A DNA stretch of 64,000 nt, taken from NCBI RefSeq assembly GCF_048571125.1, contig NZ_CP182343.1:1-64000 (forward strand), given 5' to 3'. The notes under the pieces are model-generated. The model had not been told where the DNA came from. It did no database searches and saw only the letters and a program-made list of their open reading frames with translations. This DNA comes from Arcobacter siniprincipis (GTDB lineage Bacteria; Campylobacterota; Campylobacteria; Campylobacterales; Arcobacteraceae). Shown here in pieces: positions 43,188 to 51,917 of this stretch (position 1 is its first letter; every line of letters begins with the position of its first letter). Both the position numbers and the translations under genes were made by a program.

Positions 43188-44845
43188 TGAAAAAGATTGT
43201 TATTGATCCCATTACTAGAATTGAAGGGCACTTAAGAGCTGAAGTTGAAGTGGATGAAAATGGTATTGTAAAAGAAGCTTATGTAAGTGGTCAACTTTTT
43301 AGAGGTATTGAGATAATTTTGCAAAATAGAGATCCAAGAGATGCAGGATTATTAGCTGGAAGAGTATGTGGAGTTTGTACAAATTCACACTTTAGAGGAG
43401 CTATTAATGCTGTTGAAAATGCTTACTCTTTAAGTATTCCAGAAAATGCAAAGATAATAAGAGATTTGATGTCTATGGCTTTGTTTATTCAAGATCATGT
43501 TGTCCATTTTTATCAGTTACACTTACTTGATTTTGTAGATGTGTTAAGTGCATTAAAGGCAAATCCTAAAGAGACTACAAAAGAAGCTCACAAATATTGC
43601 CAAAAACCTTTTAGAAACTCAAATACACATTATGAAGCAGTTTTAGAAAAGCTTCAAAACTTTATAGATGCAGGAAGATTAGGACCTTTTAATAGTGGAT
43701 ATTGGGGGCATAGTGATTATAAGTTAAGTAGTGAACAAAACTTGATTTTATTATCCCACTATTTTGAAGCCTTGCAATTTCAAATAAAAATCTCAAAAGC
43801 CATAGCTATCTTTGGAGGGAAAACACCCCATCCTCAATCTTTGGTTGTAGGTGGTATTACAAGTGTTGCTGATATGTTAAACCCCCAAAGATTAAATGAT
43901 TTTATTTTTGTAATAAAAGAAGCAAGTGATTTTATAAATCGGGCTTATTTACCTGATATGAGACTTTTAGCAATTGCTTATAAAGATGAAATAAAATCTA
44001 AAAGCGGGAAAACGGCTGGAAATTTTTTAAGTGTGGGTGGTTACCCTATAAACAAAGAGATGAAACTTTTCTCTGGTGGAGTAATTTTTGAACAAGATTT
44101 TTCAAATATACAAGAGTTTGATGCAGATAAAATAAAAGAAGAAGTACAAAGAGCTTGGTATAGCGATGATGAAAAACAAGAACCTTTTTATACTGATTTA
44201 AATGATGATGGAACTTTAAAAACTAAAAATAAAGATGATAAATACTCTTGGATAAAAGCTCCTCGATATGATGGAAAGACTATGGAAACAGGGCCAGTTG
44301 CAAGATTGTTTATTAGTTATTTAAATAATAACACTGCCATAAACTCTTTTGTAGATGAGTTCTTAAAAGAGACTTCTTTGAAGTTAGAAGATTTTAACTC
44401 AACTGTTGGAAGAAATTGTGCAAGGGCTATTGAGAGCCAATATATTTGTGAATATATTTTTAAACTAGTTTCTAATTTGATTCAAAATATTAAATATTAT
44501 GATACGAATACTTGGGATAAATACAATTTTAGTGAACTAGAAAAAGATGCAAGTGGATATATCTTTTTAGAAGTTCCACGAGGAGTTTTGCTTCATAGTA
44601 TAAATATAGAAAACTCCAAAATAAAAAATTATCAAATCATTGCCCCAACAACTTGGAACGCAACTCCCAAAAATAGTGATGGAATTAGAGGTGCATATGA
44701 AGAAGCTTTAATTGGTATTGAAATAAAAGATTTAGAAAAACCTCTTGAGGTTTTAAAAGTCCTACACTCTTTTGATCCATGTTTAGCATGTGCTGTGCAT
44801 ATCATAGATACAAAAGGTAAGTATTTAGGAGAGTATAAAGTTTAA
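43187..44845 (+). CDS. [NiFe] hydrogenase large subunit
   Basis: A 552-residue large subunit holding the NiFe(CN)2CO site. The N-terminal ligand motif is GRVCGVCTNSH (Cys61, Cys64) and the C-terminal one DPCLACAVH (Cys532, Cys535, His538). Fourteen residues after His538 are expected to be cut off by a maturation endopeptidase; sensor-type HupV proteins lack such a tail, so this looks like a catalytic uptake enzyme recycling nitrogenase H2. It overlaps the fusion small-subunit gene by one base and the convergent modD gene by four. No hyp genes lie in the window. Confidence 0.93.
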   Translation: MKKIVIDPITRIEGHLRAEVEVDENGIVKEAYVSGQLFRGIEIILQNRDPRDAGLLAGRVCGVCTNSHFRGAINAVENAYSLSIPENAKIIRDLMSMALFIQDHVVHFYQLHLLDFVDVLSALKANPKETTKEAHKYCQKPFRNSNTHYEAVLEKLQNFIDAGRLGPFNSGYWGHSDYKLSSEQNLILLSHYFEALQFQIKISKAIAIFGGKTPHPQSLVVGGITSVADMLNPQRLNDFIFVIKEASDFINRAYLPDMRLLAIAYKDEIKSKSGKTAGNFLSVGGYPINKEMKLFSGGVIFEQDFSNIQEFDADKIKEEVQRAWYSDDEKQEPFYTDLNDDGTLKTKNKDDKYSWIKAPRYDGKTMETGPVARLFISYLNNNTAINSFVDEFLKETSLKLEDFNSTVGRNCARAIESQYICEYIFKLVSNLIQNIKYYDTNTWDKYNFSELEKDASGYIFLEVPRGVLLHSINIENSKIKNYQIIAPTTWNATPKNSDGIRGAYEEALIGIEIKDLEKPLEVLKVLHSFDPCLACAVHIIDTKGKYLGEYKV

Positions 44846-45699
44846 TTTTCTTTTGGAAGTAATTTCATTTTACTTCCAAAATCTGCCATACCACTTGAGT
44901 ACATAGCACTTGAAACTATACCGTCAACGCCTAAAGAGGCATATTCTTTTACATTTGATAAATTTATTCCACCTGCAGCTAAGATGCTTACGCTTGGAAA
45001 ATTCTCATTTTTATATTGAATGATTTTTTTTAATATAGGAATTTTTATTTTATCAATTTGAATTACATCTACTTCATTTTGCATTAGAATTATTGCATCT
45101 TCATATGTTTCAGTTTCTATTACTATTTTTTTCTCTGGGGCTTTTTGTTTTAATCTTTTTATATCATTTAAAAAGTCTTTTTCATTTTTATAAACTATTC
45201 TGTGTTGAGGGAAAAGAAGAATACTTTCACTTAATCCTAAACGATGTGGTATAGCTCCACCTATTATAATTGATTTTATACATAATTTTTTTGCAAAAGG
45301 AAAACTTTTTCTAGTGGATAAAAGTTCACAAGTTTTATTTACGCTTTCTATTTCTCTTTTCATTTTATTAGTATTACTTGCCATCTTACAACTATATTCT
45401 AATAATACTTGACAAACTTTCCATGCCTTATGAACATCTTCATATTTACCAATAAACTCCAAAATTACATCATTTTGTTTTATAAAAGTTTTTGATGGAA
45501 CAAAACTTTTCACTTCGCAATTTAAAAGCTCAGCAATTCTTTTTGCTTCTTCACTACAAGAGACAATAATATCTTCTCTAGTAAAGATACTTAATTTTGC
45601 TTTCTTATTTGATTGTCCTTGAAGATAAGTGGTTAAATCAAAGTAAGGTATATCATCATTTATATATTGTTGAAGTTCATTATCTGTTAGAATGAACAT
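44842..45699 (-). CDS. modD: ModD, NadC-like protein of the molybdate locus
   Basis: A 285-residue protein of the nicotinate-nucleotide pyrophosphorylase fold, ModD branch: IPYFDLTTYL at the N-terminus, RKSFPFAKKLCIKSIIIGGAIPHRLGLSESILLFPQHRI near 130-170, and AAGGINLSNVKEYASLGVDGIVSSAMY near 245. ModD proteins accompany molybdate transporters but their reaction is not established. It is the last gene of the mod operon, 17 bases after modC. True NadC is unlikely because the RxxxPxxR-type substrate residues are altered. Confidence 0.85.
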   Translation of the reverse strand: MFILTDNELQQYINDDIPYFDLTTYLQGQSNKKAKLSIFTREDIIVSCSEEAKRIAELLNCEVKSFVPSKTFIKQNDVILEFIGKYEDVHKAWKVCQVLLEYSCKMASNTNKMKREIESVNKTCELLSTRKSFPFAKKLCIKSIIIGGAIPHRLGLSESILLFPQHRIVYKNEKDFLNDIKRLKQKAPEKKIVIETETYEDAIILMQNEVDVIQIDKIKIPILKKIIQYKNENFPSVSILAAGGINLSNVKEYASLGVDGIVSSAMYSSGMADFGSKMKLLPKEN

Positions 45700-45716
45700 A
45701 TTTTTATCCTTTTATT

Positions 45717-46571
45717 TTAAATCTGTTTTATTAATGGGGCAAAAGCTTTTGTACTTACTAAAACTTTTTGTCCTATATTTAAATTTTTTGCTTCATCATT
45801 ACTTATAACAACTTCCACAAGCTGTTGACCTATTGATACAATTGCTACTTGAATAACATCAACTTTTATAATATCAAGTAATTCTCCCTCAAATGAGAAT
45901 TTTTGAGAACCACTTGTTTTTAATAAAATATCTTTAGCTTTTCCATCATTTATAACTAGACCTTGATTTAAAACTATAACTCTATTTGATAATCTATACA
46001 TTTCACTTGGATCATGACTTACCATTATTGTGGTTGTATTAAACTCTTTGTGAAGTGTTAATATCTCTTGTTGTAGTTTTACTCTCATTTGAGGGTCTAA
46101 GGCTGATAAAGGCTCATCCATAAGTAAAAGTTTTGGTTTATTCATTAGTGCTCGACAAAGACTAACTCTTTGTTTTTGTCCACCACTTAAAGTGTTAGGT
46201 AATCTATTTTTTAACTCTTGCATTTCGGTTAGTTTTAAAAGTTTTATTGCTAAGTCTTTATCTTTTTTTACAAATAAAAGATTATCTATCACACTCATAT
46301 TTGGAAATAGTGCATAGTCTTGGAAAACAAAACCTATTTCTCTTTTTTGTGGAGCTAGAAAAATTGATTCATTTTGCCAATAGCTTTCACCTATTTTTAT
46401 CTCACCTTTGGCTTCTTCTAGACCTGCAAGTATTCTTAAAAGTGTAGTTTTACCACTCCCGCTCAATCCTGCTAATGCAATAAAATCACTCTCATTAATC
46501 TCTAAATTTACATCCAAATTCATCTGTCCATCTGAACCATGTAGTTTTTTAAAAATATCTATTTTTATCAT
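45717..46571 (-). CDS. modC: Molybdate ABC transporter ATP-binding protein ModC
   Basis: A 284-residue ATPase: Walker A GLSGSGKTTLL, signature LSGGQKQRVSL, Walker B KLLLMDEPLSALD and the switch histidine in TIMVSHDPSEM. The C-terminal 65 residues form a TOBE domain typical of ModC. It drives molybdate import through ModB. It follows modB by three bases. Confidence 0.92.
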   Translation of the reverse strand: MIKIDIFKKLHGSDGQMNLDVNLEINESDFIALAGLSGSGKTTLLRILAGLEEAKGEIKIGESYWQNESIFLAPQKREIGFVFQDYALFPNMSVIDNLLFVKKDKDLAIKLLKLTEMQELKNRLPNTLSGGQKQRVSLCRALMNKPKLLLMDEPLSALDPQMRVKLQQEILTLHKEFNTTTIMVSHDPSEMYRLSNRVIVLNQGLVINDGKAKDILLKTSGSQKFSFEGELLDIIKVDVIQVAIVSIGQQLVEVVISNDEAKNLNIGQKVLVSTKAFAPLIKQI

Positions 46572-46574
46572 AAC

Positions 46575-47267
46575 CTATATCCCAAACTTTTTGTTATTTC
46601 TGCCATTGAAGATATAAACACTAAGAAGTACTAAAAAGCTTATTATTACCATAATAGCACTATAAATATGGGCACTTTTATAATCCATAATCTCTACCAT
46701 TTCATATATTGCAACTGAAGCTACTTTTGTTTCACCTGGAATACTTCCTCCTACCATAAGAACAACTCCAAACTCTCCTACTGTATGAGCAAAGGTTACA
46801 ATTATTGCTGTAAGAAGAGCTGGTTTTATATTTGGTAAGGCAACTTTTAATAAAGTTTTTATTTTCCCTTTACCACATATATAACTAGCTTCAATCATAT
46901 TTTTACTAATACTTTCAAAACCACTTTGTAAGGGTTGAACCATAAAAGGCAGACTGTAAAAACAACTAGCAATTACAAGCCCATAAAAATTGAATACTAG
47001 TTTTACTCCAAGAGTATTTTCAAAAAAGGCACCTATTGGAGAATTATAAGATAAAGCCCACAAAATATAAAACCCTAGAACAGAAGGAGGTAAAACTATT
47101 GGAAGAGCTGTAATTGCTTCTAAAAAAGGTTTCAATTTTGATTTTGTTTGTGAGAGATACCAAGAAAGAGGTAATGAAATAACAAATAAAATTAAAGTTG
47201 TAATAAATGCTAATTTAAATGAGAGTATAAAGGGACCAAATTCTATAGCTTTCAAAGTTTCAAACAT
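46575..47267 (-). CDS. modB: Molybdate ABC transporter permease ModB
   Basis: A 230-residue inner-membrane permease with about five transmembrane segments. The binding-protein-dependent permease loop is EASYICGKGKIKTLLKVALPNIKPALLTA (near 127-155), where the EAA motif contacts ModC; the N-terminal LPLSWYLSQTKSK and ALPIVLPPSVLGFYIL are ModB-like. It overlaps the upstream TOBE gene by eight bases. Confidence 0.92.
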   Translation of the reverse strand: MFETLKAIEFGPFILSFKLAFITTLILFVISLPLSWYLSQTKSKLKPFLEAITALPIVLPPSVLGFYILWALSYNSPIGAFFENTLGVKLVFNFYGLVIASCFYSLPFMVQPLQSGFESISKNMIEASYICGKGKIKTLLKVALPNIKPALLTAIIVTFAHTVGEFGVVLMVGGSIPGETKVASVAIYEMVEIMDYKSAHIYSAIMVIISFLVLLSVYIFNGRNNKKFGI

Positions 47268-47661
47268 TTATTACTTCCTCAATAGATAAATCACTTGCTT
47301 TTATAAAAATATTAATTTCATCATCTTTTTTTAGATTCATTTTTTTTGCACTTGCTTGGGTTATAATTGATTGGAAATATGAATTTTTAGCTTTTATTGT
47401 CACACTACAAAGGAGTTTACCCTCTTCTATACTTTCAATCTTTGCTTTTATTTGATTAGAGAAACTAATCATACCTTCAAAATCTCTTGCCAAGATAATA
47501 TTTGTAGCTTTTGCCACTAATATAACTTTTTGACCGATTTTAATATTTTCATTAAGATCTAAACTCATCATTTTGAGTTTAATTCCTGAAAAATCAAATT
47601 GCACAATATTGAGATTATCAATATTGTCTATTTGAGATATGATAGCTTCTATTTTATTCAT
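47260..47661 (-). CDS. Tandem TOBE (molybdate-binding) protein
   Basis: A 133-residue cytoplasmic protein made of two Mop/TOBE-like halves (about 1-65 and 68-130; the second contains IKAKIESIEEGKLLCSVTIKAKNSYFQSIIT). Such molbindins store or buffer molybdate. Unusually it is encoded between modA and modB, overlapping modA by four and modB by eight bases. Its motifs are more divergent than those of the TOBE gene at 48413. Confidence 0.78.
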   Translation of the reverse strand: MNKIEAIISQIDNIDNLNIVQFDFSGIKLKMMSLDLNENIKIGQKVILVAKATNIILARDFEGMISFSNQIKAKIESIEEGKLLCSVTIKAKNSYFQSIITQASAKKMNLKKDDEINIFIKASDLSIEEVINV

Positions 47662-48404
47662 GGTACTAAATATCCAAATTTGTTAAATATTTTTTTTGCA
47701 TCTGCACTTAAGATAAAGTCATAAAATGCTTTTGCTTCTTTATTGTCTTTTGCATTTTTTATAATAACAATTCCTTGATTAATAGGAGTATAAAGTTTTG
47801 GATTTACATCTACCCAGTTTACTCCTTCTTTATACATACTCATTTTTGGACTATATAAAGATGATTTTGCAATAAATCCTATATCAGTTGCAGTTGTGGC
47901 ATAAGTTACTGTTTGAGAGATAGATTCGGCATAAACATATTTTTTTACAACTTCGTCATAAATTTTTGCATTTTTCATAGCTTCAACTGCAGCTTTACCA
48001 TAAGGGGCAGTTTTTGGATTTGCAATAGCAATTTTATTTACTGAACTGTCATTTGCTAGATTTATTCCTTTTGACATATCTAGTTTTTTAATACTTAAAA
48101 TTGCTAAACTTCCTTGTGCATAAATAACTGGTTTTGTAATAGCAATCTTATCACTATATAAAGCTTCTGGATATTTCATATTTGCAGCCATCAAAATATT
48201 ATAAGGGGCACCATTTTTAATTTGTGCCGTTAGTTTTCCACTACTTCCAAGTGTAACATTTACTTTTGTATCTGGATTTGTTTTATTAAACTCATTAATC
48301 AAATCACCAATTGCATAACTTACATTTGCAGCAACTGCAATATTGATTTGTCCTGCAAATAAACTTAAACTTACAACTAATATTCCTAGTACTATTTTTT
48401 TCAT
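47658..48404 (-). CDS. modA: Molybdate-binding periplasmic protein ModA
   Basis: A 248-residue periplasmic binding protein with a signal peptide (about 1-17) and ModA features: AVAANVSYAIGDLINEFNK, VNVTLGSSGKLTAQIKNGAPYNILMAANMKYP, and IANPKTAPYGKAAVEAM (near 128). It captures molybdate (or tungstate) for ModBC. It starts eight bases after the upstream TOBE gene. Confidence 0.92.
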   Translation of the reverse strand: MKKIVLGILVVSLSLFAGQINIAVAANVSYAIGDLINEFNKTNPDTKVNVTLGSSGKLTAQIKNGAPYNILMAANMKYPEALYSDKIAITKPVIYAQGSLAILSIKKLDMSKGINLANDSSVNKIAIANPKTAPYGKAAVEAMKNAKIYDEVVKKYVYAESISQTVTYATTATDIGFIAKSSLYSPKMSMYKEGVNWVDVNPKLYTPINQGIVIIKNAKDNKEAKAFYDFILSADAKKIFNKFGYLVP

Positions 48405-48412
48405 GTTTTTCC

Positions 48413-48838
48413 TTATTTTCCTATCATTACATCTGTTGCTTTTATAATTGCACTTAATTGATTTCCAATTTTTACTTTTAAGTTCTTTATTGAACTGGAG
48501 GTTATTACAGCAACAACACTATCTTTATTCCCTATGTTTATCTCTAATTCTGCGCTAACAGAGCCTAAATAGAGATTTTCTACTATTCCTTGAAGTTTAT
48601 TTCTTGCACTAATATTCAATGTTATTTCTGTAGTAACAAGAACAGAGCTTGATTTAAATATGGTAGTTACTTTATCTCCAATTTTTAAATCAAGTTTTTT
48701 AACTGCATTATTTGTTATTACTGAAACTATTGTATATCCACAATTTAGTTTCACAAAGATCTCAGAATTTACATTCCCTTGCTGAACTAGTTCAACAACT
48801 CCAAGCAATTGATTCCTTGCACTTATTTGCATAATCAT
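48413..48838 (-). CDS. Tandem TOBE molbindin (ModG-like)
   Basis: A 141-residue protein of two Mop repeats. Each opens with the family signature: ISARNQLLGVVELVQ (about 4-18) and ISARNKLQGIVENLY (about 75-89). This is the ModG/Mop double domain that binds molybdate in the cytoplasm; the same double domain forms the C-terminal half of ModE. It overlaps the short upstream gene by four bases (start within stop), so together the two resemble a split ModE. Confidence 0.85.
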   Translation of the reverse strand: MIMQISARNQLLGVVELVQQGNVNSEIFVKLNCGYTIVSVITNNAVKKLDLKIGDKVTTIFKSSSVLVTTEITLNISARNKLQGIVENLYLGSVSAELEINIGNKDSVVAVITSSSIKNLKVKIGNQLSAIIKATDVMIGK

Positions 48839-49029
48839 CCTTTGGATAGATTAAGAGCTCTTGTATCAAAATCAGTCATCTTTGTTAAATGTGTTAAAAT
48901 TTTTTGACGTGCTTTTGTAGCTTTAATTATTGATTCTACTCGTTCAATAGCTACTAGAAGTTGTATCCTTTTTTCTAACAAAAAAGTTGTGTCAGAATTT
49001 AACAAAGTCAAAGATGATCGAAATTCCAA
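48835..49029 (-). CDS. Short protein with ModE-like helix, first gene of the mod operon
   Basis: A 64-residue protein starting with TTG at 49029 behind a well-spaced AAGGAG. Its middle, EKRIQLLVAIERVESIIKATKA, resembles the first HTH helices of ModE (R-x-x-LL-x-x-I-x-x-x-x-SI-x-KA-x-K), but the rest of the winged helix is missing or unrecognisable. It overlaps the following tandem-TOBE gene by four bases. It may be a degenerate or miniature ModE DNA-binding domain, or an unrelated small helical protein; the sigma-54 promoter just upstream shows that it leads the mod operon. Confidence 0.55.
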   Translation of the reverse strand: MEFRSSLTLLNSDTTFLLEKRIQLLVAIERVESIIKATKARQKILTHLTKMTDFDTRALNLSKG

Positions 49030-49093
49030 AAGGACTCCTTATATATTAATATATATAGCGATAATCATAAAAATATGAAAATCAATAAACAAT

Positions 49094-49110
49094 ATGCAAG
49101 AAGCATACCG
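49094..49110 (-). promoter_or_regulatory. Sigma-54 promoter before the mod operon
   Basis: Read on the minus strand: CGGTATGCTTCTTGCAT, with GG-N10-GC spacing, 65 bases upstream of the first mod-operon gene. It places molybdate uptake under RpoN, most simply with NifA. Confidence 0.8.
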
Positions 49111-49134
49111 TTATATACTTTAATATATAATGAA

Positions 49135-51783
49135 TTACTTCTCTTTTATTATTTTTCTTAATACATATTCCAAAATACCGTTGTTTTTATAATATTCAAC
49201 TTCTATTTGCGTATCAAGGCGACATAATACTTGGAATTCCAATACTTTCCCATTTGTTTTATATGCTTTTACTTGTAGAATAGTTCTTGGAGTTATCTCA
49301 CTTATTTCTAAGATATCGATTGTTTCACTTCCATCTAATCCTAAGTCTTTCCAGCTTGTATCTATAAATTGTAAAGGCAAGACACCCATACCTACAAGAT
49401 TACTTCTATGGATTCGTTCGTAACTTTGAGCAATTACTGCGCTTACTCCTAAAAGTGATGTTCCTTTTGCTGCCCAGTCTCTTGAACTACCTGTTCCGTA
49501 CTCTTTTCCTGCTAAAATAACACTTGCAGAATTTTCTTGTTTGTATTTCATCGCAATATTGTAGATATAATCTTCTTCTTCGTTTGGCATATATTTTGAA
49601 AAACCACCCTCTTTTGGATAAACAAGATTATTATTTATACGAACATTAGCAAATGTTCCTCTCATCATTACTTCATGATTTCCTCTTCTTGAACCATAAG
49701 AGTTAAACTCTTCAACTTTTATTCCTTCTTCTTGCAAGTATTTACCTGCTGGATACTCAGGTGGAATTATTCCTGCAGGAGAGATATGATCTGTAGTTAC
49801 AGTATCTCCAAACATTGCTAATATTTTAGCTTTTTGAATATCTTCTTTTTTTGTTGTATTTAAAGTAAAATTATCAAAAAAAGGTGCTTTTTTAATATAG
49901 CTTGACTTTTCAATCCATTTATAAGTATCTGATTTAGTTATTGGTAAACTTTTCCAATTTTCATCACCTTGTAAAATTTGTGCATATCTTTGTTTATATT
50001 GTTCACTAGTAACATTTTTATTAATTAGTTCTCTTACTTCATCATTTTGAGGCCATAAATCTTTCATAAAAATAGGATTTTCATTTTTATCAAAAGCAAT
50101 TGGATCTTTGTATAAATCAATATCAACAGTTCCTGCTATTGCATAAATCATTACTAGCATTGGAGACATTAGATAGTTTTGTCTTACATAAGGATGAATT
50201 CGCGCTTCAAAGTTTCTATTTCCAGAAAGCACTGAAGCAACTGAAAGTTTATTTTCAATGATAGCATCATTGATAGGTTTTTTTAAAGGCCCTGAATTCC
50301 CTATACAAGTAGTACAGCCATAAGCTGTAAGATTAAAGCCTAATTTATCTAGATATTTATCAAGTTGGGCACTTTTTAAGTAGTCAGTGACCACTTTAGA
50401 CCCTGGAGCTAAACTTGTTTTTACATATGGTTTTATAGACAGACCTAGTTCTACAGCTTTTTTTGCAATAAGACCAGCTCCTAGCATAACAAAGGGATTT
50501 GAGGTATTTGTACAGCTGGTAATTGCTGCAATTACTATATCACTTTGTTTTAAAGCTATTGTTTCTGTCTCAAGTTCTATGTCTACACTTTTGTAACTTC
50601 CTGCTTCTTCTTTTGTAGTTTTTTGCAATTGGTCTAAGAATAAATGTTGATGTGGTTCTTTAGGTCCTGCTATACTTGGTTTTACACTTGAGAGATCAAA
50701 TTCAATAGTATCTGTATATTCAGGTTCATTTTCTTCATCATAAAAAAGCATATTGTTTTTTGTATAACTTTCAACAAATTGTGCTTGATCTGCTCTATTT
50801 GTCTCTTTCATATATCGTAAAGTCTCATCATCTACTGGGAAAAATGCCATAGTTGAACCAAATTCAGGAGACATATTAGATATAGTGGCTCTATCTGGTA
50901 ATGTTAAAGATTTTAGTCCTGGTCCGTATACTTCAACAAATTTCTCTACAACTTTATATTCACGAAGTATTTTTGTTATAGCTAATACTACATCCGTTCC
51001 TGTAATTCCTTCCTTTATCTCTCCTGATAAACGAAGTCCTATCACTTCAGGTATTGGCATATAATAAGGTTGCCCTAACATTACGGCTTCTGCTTCAATT
51101 CCACCTACTCCCCAACCCATTACCCCAATAGAATTTATCATAGTTGTATGGGAATCAGTTCCAACTAATGTGTCACAATAAGCAATTTTCTCTCCATCTT
51201 TTTCTTCTCTTTGAACAATTTGTCCTAAATATTCTAGATTTACTTGATGGCAAATTCCTGACCTTGGAGGAACAATACGAAGATTATCAAAACTTACTTG
51301 AGCCCATTTTAAAACAGAATATCTTTCTTCATTTCTTTTATATTCCATTTGTACATTTTTATCTAAACTATCTTCTGTTCCATTAAAATCAACTTGTACA
51401 GAGTGATCTACAATAAGATCAACTGGTACCAAAGGATTGATAAGTGATGCATCTTTGCCTTCTTTTGCAATAGCATCTCGCATAGAAGCTAAATCAACAA
51501 TTGCAGGTATTCCTGTAAAATCTTGCATAATAACTCTTGCTGGATGATATGGAATTTCATATGGAGTTTCATATTTCTTTTTCCAAGAAGCAAGTTCTTT
51601 TATATCTTGTTCCGTAATCATTTTCTGATCAAAATTCCTAAGTAGGTTTTCTAATAAGATACGAATTGAGTAGGGAAGTTTATTTATTTTTGTTAAATCT
51701 GAGGTTTGAAGTTTTTTTAGATCATAAAAAGTATATTTCTGTTCAGCAAACTCAAAGTGGCTTTTAAACTCTTCTTTTTTCAT
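49135..51783 (-). CDS. acnA: Aconitate hydratase AcnA
   Basis: An 882-residue aconitase of the AcnA/IRP type, converting citrate to isocitrate with a [4Fe-4S] cluster. The cluster cysteines are in AAITSCTNTSNP and YGCTTCIGNSGP; other landmarks are VGTDSHTTMINSIGVMGWGVGGIEAEAVMLG, VLSGNRNFEARIHP and the swivel-domain GKEYGTGSSRDWAAKG. It stands between the mod operon and nifK, downstream of the nifK terminator and with its own TATAAT-like -10 (51816-51821, minus strand), so it need not belong to the nif transcript. The C-terminal tail is about 10 residues shorter than in E. coli AcnA; all active-site motifs are present. Confidence 0.95.
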   Translation of the reverse strand: MKKEEFKSHFEFAEQKYTFYDLKKLQTSDLTKINKLPYSIRILLENLLRNFDQKMITEQDIKELASWKKKYETPYEIPYHPARVIMQDFTGIPAIVDLASMRDAIAKEGKDASLINPLVPVDLIVDHSVQVDFNGTEDSLDKNVQMEYKRNEERYSVLKWAQVSFDNLRIVPPRSGICHQVNLEYLGQIVQREEKDGEKIAYCDTLVGTDSHTTMINSIGVMGWGVGGIEAEAVMLGQPYYMPIPEVIGLRLSGEIKEGITGTDVVLAITKILREYKVVEKFVEVYGPGLKSLTLPDRATISNMSPEFGSTMAFFPVDDETLRYMKETNRADQAQFVESYTKNNMLFYDEENEPEYTDTIEFDLSSVKPSIAGPKEPHQHLFLDQLQKTTKEEAGSYKSVDIELETETIALKQSDIVIAAITSCTNTSNPFVMLGAGLIAKKAVELGLSIKPYVKTSLAPGSKVVTDYLKSAQLDKYLDKLGFNLTAYGCTTCIGNSGPLKKPINDAIIENKLSVASVLSGNRNFEARIHPYVRQNYLMSPMLVMIYAIAGTVDIDLYKDPIAFDKNENPIFMKDLWPQNDEVRELINKNVTSEQYKQRYAQILQGDENWKSLPITKSDTYKWIEKSSYIKKAPFFDNFTLNTTKKEDIQKAKILAMFGDTVTTDHISPAGIIPPEYPAGKYLQEEGIKVEEFNSYGSRRGNHEVMMRGTFANVRINNNLVYPKEGGFSKYMPNEEEDYIYNIAMKYKQENSASVILAGKEYGTGSSRDWAAKGTSLLGVSAVIAQSYERIHRSNLVGMGVLPLQFIDTSWKDLGLDGSETIDILEISEITPRTILQVKAYKTNGKVLEFQVLCRLDTQIEVEYYKNNGILEYVLRKIIKEK

Positions 51784-51868
51784 AGGTATCCCCTTTTTTA
51801 AAGATGAATCCTACAATTATATTTAAATTTACTGATGATAATTTTAAGTGTATAGATTAAATTAAAAA

Positions 51869-51890
51869 ACCAAGAACCTAAGTTCTTGGT
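51869..51890 (-). terminator. Terminator of the nifH-nifK operon
   Basis: ACCAAGAAC and GTTCTTGGT form a perfect 9-bp stem around a four-base loop, 28 bases after the nifK stop. On the minus strand it is followed by TTTTTTAATTT, a clear intrinsic terminator. Confidence 0.88.
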
Positions 51891-51917
51891 CTTAATATGA
51901 TTTGAAATAATGTTAGA

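Noticed and set aside
44842..45699. NadC (quinolinate phosphoribosyltransferase)
   Set aside because: The position at the end of modABC and the sequence motifs fit ModD; a NadB-like flavoprotein nearby made NAD synthesis tempting, but the two genes are on separate operons.
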